Positions 9,001 through 11,327 of a DNA stretch of 11,327 nt are shown one piece after another; the stretch's first letter is position 1, and the number at the start of each line of letters is the position of its first letter. A program made the translations under genes and the position numbers. Under the pieces are notes generated by a model. That model was not told the DNA's origin. It did no database searches and was given only the letters and a program-made list of their open reading frames with translations. Origin of the DNA: an uncultured Prevotella sp. (GTDB lineage: Bacteria; Bacteroidota; Bacteroidia; Bacteroidales; Bacteroidaceae); NCBI GenBank assembly GCA_946625715.1, contig CAMOTK010000043.1:1-11327 (forward strand), written 5' to 3'.

Positions 9001-10712
9001 AGACGGCATGCTACTACGTGACCAACAGCAGCCTGCAGTGGCTGGTGAACAGACTGGACTACACCGTCAAGTATGGCAGTGGCGAGAGCAGCGTGCTGGC
9101 GTTCTACAACAACGGTGCTCAGAGCCATAGCTACACCATCGACAACTGCCCGCGCTGGCTGACACTCAGCAAGTACAGCGACGCGGTGGCTCCGCAGACC
9201 CTCGACTATGTCATGGCTACGGTCAGCAAAGACCTGAACATCGGTACCTACAGCGAGGTTATCTACTTGACCGACGAGGAGGGCATCAGTGAGCCGTTCT
9301 ACATCAACCTGACGGTAGAAGGCGAGCAGCCTGACTGGGCCACGAACATCAGCGGCGACCTGCTGCAGAACTCGATGACCATCAGCGGACAGGTATATCT
9401 CTACAATGAACTGGATACCGATGTACGCGACATCGTGGGTGTCTTCGACGATCAGAACCAGTGCCACGGCTATGCTAACATCAGCCACAACGCACAGACG
9501 GGCGAGAATGGTCTCTACCTGACGGTCTATGACAACCAGGCAAGCGGACGCGAACTGAAGTTCCGCCTGTGGCAGTACAGCACCGGACGTGAGCTCGTCA
9601 TCAAGCCGCAAACCACAATCACGTTTGACAAGAATGTCATGCTGGGCACCGACCAGCCCGTACGCTTCGACGGCGGTGAGTCCTTCATCCAGTACTTCGT
9701 CCTGAACCAGGGTTGGAACTGGGTATCGTTCAACGTGCAGAGCGAGCGTCTGTTCAACCTGAGCAAACTGCTCAGCGGCGTAGCATGGAGCGACGGCGAC
9801 ATCCTAACTGATATGAGCAGCGACCTGACGCTGACCTACGAGAAAGCACAGAAGGACTGGCTGGCATCCGGCAGCACGTCTAAAGTGATTGTATCGCCGA
9901 AGAAGGCTTACGCCATCATGGTTCATAAGGATTGCGTCTTCCCAATTGAGGGTTCCGTCATCAGAAATGAGGACGCACGTACCATCTCACTGAAGGAAGG
10001 ATGGAACGCCATAGGCTACACGCCGATGGCCAACCTGACCGTGGAGACCGCCTTGAGCGACTACTATGACCAGGCCGAGCCGGGCGACGTCATCAAGAGC
10101 CACACCGAGTTTGCCTACTTCACCAAGGCGGGTAACACCGGACGCTGGCGCGGCAACCTGCAGTACATGAAACCCGGCGAGGGCTACATGCTGCTCCGCA
10201 AGGGTGCTGCCAATGCCTCGTTCACTTATCCGTACTACGACATGAACTGCAACTTCAACGAAATCTGGAGCATCGGCAGCAACCGGGCCGCCGCCCAGAT
10301 GAAGTCGCGCACCACGATGAGTGTCAGTGCGACCGTCACAGGATTTGAGATGGAGGAGGGCGACGTACTCGTGGCCTACGCCAACGGCGAGACGGTGGGC
10401 GAAGCATGCCTGCTCAGTGCTGCAGCCGCTGAGGCTGGCGAGCCTCTCTACCTCAGCATTGCCGGCGACGACAAGCAGCCCATCTGGTTCGCCATCGAGC
10501 GTGACGGCGAGATCGTTGCCTCCACTGGCGAGGTGATGACCTTCAAGGCTAACGACGTCATCGGTTCGCCCGACGAGCCGACAGCCATCAGCTTCGCCAA
10601 GGTTGACTACGAGAACGGCAAGTGGTACACCATCGGCGGTCGCTGGCTGCAGAAGAAGCCCACACGCAGCGGCATCTACATCTTCAACGGCCACAAGGTC
10701 GTAGTTAAATAA
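1..10712 (+). CDS. Giant multi-domain secreted surface protein (adhesin-like), 5' partial
   Basis: One frame is open from the first complete codon at 3 to TAA at 10710-10712 (3,569 visible residues), and no start is visible, so signal peptide and N-terminus lie upstream. The GTG at 96 is internal: the codons before it encode a normal Fn3-like strand pattern (PTDFFEIQRSL). Domains in order: Fn3-like, three GLUG-like modules, a W/G/P mini-repeat ladder, Fn3, carboxypeptidase-regulatory-like domains, unassigned core, Ig-like, two LamG-like, BACON-like, a duplicated A/B domain flanking two GWN repeats, and a C-terminal tail ending in KVVVK. No catalytic motif was recognised. Family knowledge of these modules points to an extracellular binding or structural protein exported in Bacteroidales, probably by the type IX system; the export route is inferred from the tail. 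It is probably co-transcribed with the lipoprotein 20 bases downstream. Ligand and exact role are unknown. Confidence 0.93.
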   Translation, partial: LAPTDFFEIQRSLTGKEDDFKTVSSSTFYAQVDHKTQFTYVDSTLLEAVETSMLANGGTLDHLTYRVRRAITQNWGWGADNNCAATATCVIDNMHLLRIASYKARWEDEEAYTVRAEWEYADEHGAVWDDRAKMMLRVISKNRAGAMVDSLVYTIDETERAQCYKIINLTRSCVSYDIDMYVERGTSPINHLADVKDYYVPIRSFEDWQDFNKKVEAAGGQYDMNARLYADITVNTVLGWQEGSPYRGTFDGNGHTLTVNYDGSANSAYDNEYIAPFRYVTNATIKNLHVAGTISTKGKHAAGLIANARSGSKIYIDNCRSSVTINSSYNGETGNGGFLGSQDEATVIIRNSKFDGSFEGDNSSKNGGFVGWVASGSSLTIDNCLFAPDHINTKANGCATWAVKDEGNVSYSLINSYATREYDALFIIRNASDWHTFAVMVNEARNQYDVNAILSADITTSECAGVDPNAYYRGTFDGNGHTLTFNKTGVTEQYMAPFRYVGNATFKNLHVAGTIQTTAPRAGGLIGCIRNELKITIENCRSSVDIKSDVNGEGNSGGFIGHIYNNTKVTFRNCVFDGKFEGSNSLFNGGFVGLNPYEYNNITFENCLFKPASVTTDPRGSDTWVYGGNGKNYSTANCYATNEFCHVINDGNDWETFRTALNQRGSKSVNAILNADFSINHSASNFQGLFDGNGHTLTLNGTDGLFVSGSNYTIRNLHVTGNIGGGMHVAGLVGASTGARNDIDCCWVSVSIHANKSHAGGFIGHAGTTPHYINNCLFDGSVSANNDGKEEGTSYVGAFIGWSGEVDHHVTNCLEDGNYYYVDHAGFCYTNGSVWGNSGSSSNNYTYKGASWNEVNYAGIRHDNIDKVVEKLGSAWRKEGTDAVPKMFTRELWKNVGALSASDLASNLGTGWYVDGDQVLPVMGNSIIGTSAEDIAQFYTTGWTLEGSTLNPTTTTVEYRDYETFNDPNLKGLFYHKNTGKIEPELLTQTRQSSVLLSWSTDNKPIDFFRVLRRVKSAAGDAWKEVVTGLTDMSYEDTTVSPLATYEYKVQAVNECEGRDSTETSIVVGECKHTGRVEGYVRFNDGTGAPGVWVSVEYKAKELTRVQTDESGYFEVEELSYQGGTSVEYTVGPVSDGVNIPSVLVTFDATSNNETLREFTITNGRRFSGFVMYNGTSIPVKGVNFLVDGNRIHNAQGKYVETDNDGSFSFRVLDGQHTVQAVMDKHVFTNGGWYKNSSKQNFTADVDGIYFYDDTKVTLTGRVVGGDDQGEKPLMNNLSMNNLGDSLTMVLTLEGDNTSWLVYDNLNPNRTEREEVVNHPVKGQDHYTTVRTERKRMTVWPDVTTGEYMLKLPPVRWKVQQVYCAGYPTLFQEGQVSEVIDLTNALDTLKVSYDSIYYDVDEKRVENPTATYQAVYNRIYHSPVEVTYKQIGYDNFDYLGDKTYISTDLSGEAVQVPLVYSVRKPNWPANRKDSLVAVYTLGHPVFSIERKYNIQLQVAEHYLYNNDPAGRVDIVPLKGGIAYMQNGMRALSMDDLYTIKEPQKLDSLGQCVFTLKADQTSNMSNCLRTVTFTVERDGSFIQAEPLQAYVMNMFPVGAGQDIMNEGAPILYDILRDPPGAYSNNTLAKGTTINFSYMMNASLNAGLFINLKVGDKLETVTATVSAPQGYGVAMGPINGADNADSNIDMFMYSGSGSKAFSHTMVVGNNISTSGDPSMVGADADLYIGTVQNVTVTPMSSIRAVSKDQMLKLIARLGKGNIKTLTGKDVNSELAKNVGYGSVVVIATGEDANGNPVYLIRDLALGYGPKIESNFVYSQKQLLTQIIPQKSKEIVDLMFLGTKEEAQQKANRTKKPVYLSLREPTDPMFAVVNKKVDGKVDGHPYNITKDKADEGVNYLVVLPANASENDYTDEVEDKYEVIKAWVDMIARNENEKLHARDKLNNYDVAGAAGVNYSETFDAGYSSSWSNHFPIATEVDYFGLGAGVSNVFSAVGIAGSFASAIGLSLKEMNAWSTPKPDLPLTNIDNGMQSTVTFTGKYLHWALFPIASYTTVGADSEARSYNRTESFTIACDPSSHLNVDVYRVHYDGSDQNKDVNVYDVFTNDNFNNFYEMVADQVRGSLKSMKINGPRGFVFRTRGGATQNPWEDQRVTKFYDPGTQLDARTLKIVNPKIRLDKQSVSGVAIDDAAKFTVYVGNDSEKPEATGGLTLLQVFALDQQNPQGAKISINGQTLTTGGMTVSCIPGKEVALQMEVRAGRGFDYEGLVIGVMSPTDAEHTYALTTFDVHFLREAGGVNIAVPGDKWVLNTNAQQDSKRGWYLPVTINGFDRYQHNFDHIEFQYKESQRGDDAWTNLCSFYADDSLMAKANGERELMKENANITTQFYGEGWTMERAYDLRAVLFCRNGSDFLTTSSKIISGVKDTRRPQLFGTPEPKSGLLTSGDDIVFNFSEDIEYNYLSAITNFEVKGEVNNNSLSEMVSVLFNGKASVESEAKRNFTGKDLTIDMMVKPAETGRDMPLFSHGNNGQKLQLWLTKDFKLKAVVNDQTFTTDSVLGKNAFRHVAMVLNQTDSLLTLYYGGLEVGHQKLSSLYSGTSNLVFGRTNEQNRNESQYYEGRMMEARLWYAAMSGTLIGSTYGGQRLTGYEKDLVDYYPMNEGSGDYVIDHTQGANAKLVEASWAIPQGLSLHLEKADNGVLLDKNAMNRTADQDYTLMFWFKTDRDGRGALLSNGRGQKEDINSENQFHIGFEAEKLMYRSNGYAVEVPGDWSDGQWHNFAMTVNRGRNVANIYVDKELRTTFEADSLGGISGGYPLIGATRYDHLKDNGDVEVINGLDALKGNVDELLFFAQALPEQLISTYTTKSPNGDEAGLMTYLSFDRQERQKDNSIELVPYVYSKKLYLDDHGNPRYQLDPLTKEPTDTLVRDYLFVDDMDVVMQHFDKTQAAPVMPYEEVTNLKFSFIGSGNKVLVELDESAAKMNHRNIYVTLRDIEDKNGNTMASPQTACYYVTNSSLQWLVNRLDYTVKYGSGESSVLAFYNNGAQSHSYTIDNCPRWLTLSKYSDAVAPQTLDYVMATVSKDLNIGTYSEVIYLTDEEGISEPFYINLTVEGEQPDWATNISGDLLQNSMTISGQVYLYNELDTDVRDIVGVFDDQNQCHGYANISHNAQTGENGLYLTVYDNQASGRELKFRLWQYSTGRELVIKPQTTITFDKNVMLGTDQPVRFDGGESFIQYFVLNQGWNWVSFNVQSERLFNLSKLLSGVAWSDGDILTDMSSDLTLTYEKAQKDWLASGSTSKVIVSPKKAYAIMVHKDCVFPIEGSVIRNEDARTISLKEGWNAIGYTPMANLTVETALSDYYDQAEPGDVIKSHTEFAYFTKAGNTGRWRGNLQYMKPGEGYMLLRKGAANASFTYPYYDMNCNFNEIWSIGSNRAAAQMKSRTTMSVSATVTGFEMEEGDVLVAYANGETVGEACLLSAAAAEAGEPLYLSIAGDDKQPIWFAIERDGEIVASTGEVMTFKANDVIGSPDEPTAISFAKVDYENGKWYTIGGRWLQKKPTRSGIYIFNGHKVVVK
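3..557 (+). other. Two N-terminal Fn3-like units of the giant protein
   Basis: The first unit (about residues 1-83) has the Fn3 strand pattern DFFEIQRS then LTYRVRRAI, which aligns with DFFRVLRRV then YEYKVQAV in the clearer Fn3 domain at 2955-3212. The second (about residues 95-186) runs from HLLRIASYKARW through AEWEYADEHGAVW to YDIDMYVERG, also a beta-sandwich-like pattern. The first unit is cut by the window edge, so an Fn3 array probably continues upstream. Assignment is by pattern only. Confidence 0.55.
606..1259 (+). repeat. GLUG-like beta-helix module 1
   Basis: Residues 202-420. The module opens with IRSFEDWQDF and NARLYADITV, then RGTFDGNGHTLT (741-776), IKNLHVAGTI, HAAGLIAN, IDNCRSSV, GGFLGS, NGGFVGW and IDNCLF. 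The recurring G-G-F-x-G and N-L-x-V-x-G-x-I elements are the hallmark of GLUG repeats, which build right-handed beta-helices in secreted bacterial proteins. Two of the four recurrent Asn-Cys positions are Asn-Ser here (RNSKFDG, INSYAT). Confidence 0.8.
1281..1940 (+). repeat. GLUG-like beta-helix module 2
   Basis: Residues 427-646. It repeats module 1 element by element: IIRNASDWHTF, NAILSADITT, RGTFDGNGHTLT (1419-1454), FKNLHVAGTI, AGGLIG, IENCRSSV, GGFIGH, RNCVFDG, NGGFVGL, ENCLFKP and NCYAT. All four recurrent Asn-Cys positions are kept. Several DNA blocks are identical to module 1 (for example 26 bases at 750-775 and 1428-1453), pointing to a fairly recent duplication. Confidence 0.82.
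1941..2560 (+). repeat. GLUG-like beta-helix module 3 (more diverged)
   Basis: Residues 647-853. It opens VINDGNDWETF and NAILNADFSI, then QGLFDGNGHTLT (2061-2096), IRNLHVTGNIGGG, HVAGLVGA, DCCWVSV, AGGFIGH, NNCLFDG, VGAFIGW and TNCLEDG. The order of elements matches modules 1 and 2, but the block between the FDGNG motif and NLHV is shorter, and similarity at DNA level is much lower, so it split off earlier. Confidence 0.78.
2598..2858 (+). repeat. Three short W-x(3)-G-x(4)-P mini-repeats after the GLUG modules
   Basis: Three related segments follow the third GLUG module: LGSAWRKEGTDAVPKM (Trp codon at 2628), LGTGWYVDGDQVLPVM (Trp at 2736) and YTTGWTLEGSTLNPT (Trp at 2829). Each is preceded by a short helix-like stretch (IDKVVEK, ASDLASN, AEDIAQF). 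Spacing is 36 and 31 residues. Similar G-x-W-x-x-D-G-x-x-x-P segments commonly sit after GLUG repeats in Bacteroidales surface proteins; that last point is from family knowledge, not shown here. Confidence 0.65.
2955..3212 (+). other. Fibronectin type III domain of the giant protein
   Basis: Residues about 985-1070. The segment shows the Fn3 core: SVLLSWSTDNKPIDFFRVLRR, then a conserved tyrosine-corner-like SPLATYEYKVQAVN and a closing strand ending SIVVGE. This is the clearest Fn3 unit in the window and the reference for recognising the first unit at the left edge. Confidence 0.75.
3228..4170 (+). other. Tandem carboxypeptidase-regulatory-like beta domains
   Basis: Residues about 1076-1390. 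The first copy (3228-3482) has GRVEGYVRFNDGTGAPGVWV then TDESGYFEVEEL, the standard pattern of the transthyretin-like carboxypeptidase regulatory fold. The second (3492-about 3755) has FSGFVMYNGTSIPVKGVNFL then TDNDGSFSFRVLDGQHTV. A third, weaker one starts at 3771 with VTLTGRVVGGD and contains a long insert. These folds are usually structural or adhesive spacers in surface proteins. Confidence 0.65.
4171..7262 (+). other. Unassigned central core of the giant protein
   Basis: Residues about 1391-2420 carry no domain I can name. Secondary structure looks mostly beta. Stretches look strongly constrained: YDILRDPPG (4836-4859), MVGADADLYIGTVQN (5151-5195) and FVFRTRGGATQNPWED (6396-6443) followed by TKFYDPG. 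There is also a Lys/Glu-rich, partly helical section (about 5460-5870) and an uncharged Gly/Ala-rich stretch (5934-6020). It is the most likely site of a specific, undescribed function, but none can be assigned from sequence alone. Confidence 0.5.
5934..6020 (+). other. 29-residue uncharged Gly/Ala-rich hydrophobic segment
   Basis: Residues 1978-2006 read from YFGLGAGVSN through AVGIAGSFAS to AIGLSL without a single charged residue, with six glycines and five alanines. It is bordered by an acidic side (ATEVD) and a lysine side (KEMNAW). The length fits a membrane-spanning or tightly packed buried helix, unusual in the middle of a secreted beta-rich protein. A buried amphipathic or structural segment is equally possible. 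Confidence 0.5.
7263..7400 (+). other. Bacterial Ig-like domain (SbsA/Big_5 type)
   Basis: Residues about 2421-2466: D-T-R-R-P-Q-L-F, then PEPKSGLLTSGDDIVFNFSEDI and a following strand. The D-x-x-P-x(n)-P-x-x-G plus I-x-F-x-F-S-E-x-I pattern is that of the Ig-like domain found in S-layer and Bacteroidetes surface proteins. It appears short or fused directly to the following LamG-like unit. Confidence 0.55.
7452..8048 (+). other. LamG/concanavalin A-like domain 1
   Basis: Residues about 2484-2682. Strand order matches LamG-like jelly rolls: FTGKDLTIDMMVKP, MPLFSHGN, KLQLWLTKDFKLKAVVND, AFRHVAMVLNQTDSLLTLYYGG, LVFGR, then YEGRMMEARLWYAAM and DYYPMNEGSGDYVIDHT. Such domains usually bind carbohydrate or protein ligands or act as spacers. 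Calcium or ligand residues cannot be assigned from pattern alone. Confidence 0.72.
8049..8690 (+). other. LamG/concanavalin A-like domain 2
   Basis: Residues about 2683-2896. It repeats the first LamG pattern more canonically: DYTLMFWFKTDRDGRGALLS, NQFHIGFEAEKLMYRS, then SDGQWHNFAMTVNRGRNV with the classic W-H-x-x-A signature (Trp codon at 8313), IYVDKELRTTF, PLIGATR and GNVDELLFFAQALP. It directly abuts the first LamG unit, so the two form a tandem pair. Confidence 0.8.
9030..9323 (+). other. BACON-like beta domain
   Basis: Residues about 3010-3107: YTIDNCPRWLTLS, a linker, then VMATVSKDLNIGTYSEVIYL and a closing strand ending NLTVEG. The I-D-N-x-P-x-W-L pattern with a G-T-Y-S repeat strand is that of BACON/Ig-like domains of Bacteroidetes surface proteins, commonly linked to carbohydrate or mucin binding. 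Binding is not shown here. Confidence 0.55.
9330..9668 (+). repeat. Unit A of a domain shared with the downstream lipoprotein
   Basis: Residues 3110-3222. It starts PDWATNISGDLLQNSMTI, continues VRDIVGVFDDQNQCHGYA, then GLYLTVYDNQ and LKFRLWQYSTGRELVI, and closes with ITFDKNVMLGTDQPVRF. The lipoprotein shows the same order: PDW, a D-Y-x-N-W-T-I strand, EGDLMALFVNGEMRG, FLVKVYGNE and VNMSLQYYN. I did not recognise a named family. Confidence 0.65.
9690..10239 (+). repeat. Two tandem GWN repeats
   Basis: Two copies of one beta-rich unit: FVLNQGWNWVSFNV (Gly codon at 9711) ending KKAYAIMVHKD, and ISLKEGWNAIGYTP (Gly codon at 9999) ending KPGEGYMLLRKG. Each begins with a hydrophobic strand and G-W-N-x-(V/I)-(S/G)-(F/Y), passes through a D-I/V-x-(T/S) segment, and closes with a (K/G)-x-Y-x-(I/L) strand. 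Such GWN pairs are frequent near the C-terminus of Bacteroidetes secreted proteins. Confidence 0.7.
10266..10598 (+). repeat. Unit B, second copy of the shared domain
   Basis: Residues 3422-3532. TTMSVSATVTG is followed by EEGDVLVAYANGETVGEA, PLYLSIAGDD, PIWFAIERDGEIV and MTFKANDVIGSPDEPTAISF. EGD-x-x-x-A-x-x-NGE-x-x-G aligns closely with EGDLMALFVNGEMRG of the lipoprotein, and VIGSPDEP with VMLGTDQP of unit A. It sits between the GWN pair and the C-terminal tail. Confidence 0.68.
10602..10709 (+). other. C-terminal sorting-type tail of the giant protein
   Basis: The final 36 residues run VDYENGKWYTIGGRWL, then K-K-P-T-R-S-GIYIFNGHKVVVK. G-(I/V)-Y-(I/V)-x-(N/D)-G-x-K-(V)-V-x-K at the extreme terminus is a recurring ending of Prevotella-type secreted proteins and resembles a compact type A sorting domain of the type IX secretion system. 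Other Bacteroidales use it where the role is less clear, so export route is a moderate-confidence inference. Confidence 0.6.
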
Positions 10713-10732
10713 ACATTAAAACAGTGAATATT
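10713..10732 (+). promoter_or_regulatory. Short A/T-rich intergenic translation leader
   Basis: Only 20 bases separate the giant gene's TAA from the lipoprotein ATG. The stretch is A/T-rich, has no GGAGG-like Shine-Dalgarno sequence and no hairpin, and leaves no room for a terminator. This fits Bacteroidetes translation initiation, which relies on A-rich leaders, and supports one transcript for both genes. Confidence 0.45.
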
Positions 10733-11327
10733 ATGAATAGAATCAAGTTAATGTCTATCCTGCTCGCAGGCCTGCTTCTCGGGGCCTGCAGCAGCAGCGA
10801 CGACGACAACACCACGAATATCACCTACACGGAGGTCTCGCCAAGCGAGGCTCCCGTGTGGCAGATAGACTGGAGCTACAACCAGGAGCGGCCCGACTGG
10901 AAGGCACCCGACGTGTCCGACTACGAGAACTGGACGATACTCAAGGTGAAGATAGAGCAGGCGCTCATACCCTTCGTCTCCGAAGGCGACCTGATGGCGC
11001 TCTTCGTCAACGGCGAAATGCGAGGACTGGCATCGCCTGCTGTCTCAGTGGACGACAACCAGACGAACAGTGGCAAGTTCCTGGTGAAGGTCTATGGCAA
11101 CGAGGCCGGCACCGAAACGGTGAATATGTCGCTGCAATACTACAACCAGACGCTGAAGCACATCTTCGCGCTCACTGCCGACATCAACCTCAACTCGGAC
11201 GTGACGACGGGCTTTGACCGTGACTTCATACCCGAGTTCACCTACGGCTCTGCCAAGTACCCCGTGGTGAAAACGGTGGACGTGGAGCCGCTCCTGACCA
11301 AGGTGGGCCTCACCCCCGTCAGTGGCA
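10733..11327 (+). CDS. Surface-exposed lipoprotein sharing a domain with the giant protein, 3' partial
   Basis: ATG at 10733 opens a frame of 198 complete codons that runs off the right edge. The first 18 residues (M-N-R-I-K, then a Leu-rich core) end in a lipobox LLGAC, making Cys19 the predicted lipidated residue. SSSDDDN follows, resembling the Ser/Asp-rich lipoprotein export signal that sends Bacteroidetes lipoproteins to the outer face of the outer membrane. Residues about 47-170 (WSYNQERPDW at 10871-10900, then EGDLMALFVNGEMRG at 10982-11026) match the pattern of units A and B in the C-terminal part of the giant protein, so this is a one-domain relative of its neighbour. With the 20-base gap, this suggests co-expression and perhaps physical partnership. 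No catalytic motif is visible. Function beyond surface lipoprotein is not known, and another domain may follow outside the window. Confidence 0.88.
   Translation, partial: MNRIKLMSILLAGLLLGACSSSDDDNTTNITYTEVSPSEAPVWQIDWSYNQERPDWKAPDVSDYENWTILKVKIEQALIPFVSEGDLMALFVNGEMRGLASPAVSVDDNQTNSGKFLVKVYGNEAGTETVNMSLQYYNQTLKHIFALTADINLNSDVTTGFDRDFIPEFTYGSAKYPVVKTVDVEPLLTKVGLTPVSG

Noticed and set aside
8052..9611. 519-codon open frame on the minus strand
   Set aside because: It lies fully inside the giant gene, and its product is a low-complexity Val/His/Ala/Gln-rich string with no domain or export signal. It results from the strong G/C third-position bias of the sense strand.
10713..10732. Terminator or promoter between the two genes
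   Set aside because: Twenty bases with no inverted repeat, T-tract or recognisable Bacteroidetes promoter elements.
10858..11217. 119-codon plus-strand frame near the right edge
   Set aside because: It overlaps the lipoprotein frame, which has a signal peptide, lipobox and domain similarity. The alternative product is Arg-rich without structure.

Overview
The window is almost entirely one giant coding sequence on the + strand. The reading frame is already open at the left edge and runs without a stop to 10712, giving 3,569 visible codons with the true start outside the window. A second, 3'-truncated gene for a surface-type lipoprotein begins 20 bases later at 10733. No RNA genes, insertion sequences, CRISPR arrays, promoters or terminators were recognised.

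The organism is most likely a member of the Bacteroidales, plausibly Prevotellaceae. The giant protein ends in a short G-x-Y-I-x-N-G-x-K-V-V-V-K tail typical of Prevotella-like secreted proteins. It combines fibronectin type III-like, GLUG-like, carboxypeptidase-regulatory-like, bacterial Ig-like, LamG-like and BACON-like modules. The lipoprotein carries a Cys-Ser-Ser-Ser-Asp-Asp-Asp leader like the Bacteroidetes lipoprotein export signal, and its start is preceded by an A-rich leader instead of a Shine-Dalgarno sequence. Most of the coding DNA is GC-rich, with third positions strongly biased to G/C; this produces many long antisense shadow frames.

Layout of the giant protein (residue number = nucleotide position / 3, counted from the first complete codon at 3): two Fn3-like units (3-557); three GLUG-like beta-helix modules (606-2560); three W-x(3)-G-x(4)-P mini-repeats (2598-2858); another Fn3 (2955-3212); two to three carboxypeptidase-regulatory-like beta domains (3228-about 4170); a long region of unassigned domains with striking motifs and one 29-residue uncharged segment (about 4170-7260); an Ig-like domain (7263-7400); two LamG-like domains (7452-8690); a BACON-like domain (9030-9323); and a C-terminal block arranged A / GWN / GWN / B (9330-10598) before the terminal tail (10602-10709).

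The most notable observation is that the A and B units of the giant protein look like copies of the same domain that forms most of the downstream lipoprotein. The two genes therefore probably form one unit: a secreted multi-domain adhesin or matrix-like protein and a small outer-surface lipoprotein that may anchor, cap or assemble with it. The pairing is seen in the sequence; the functional link is inference.
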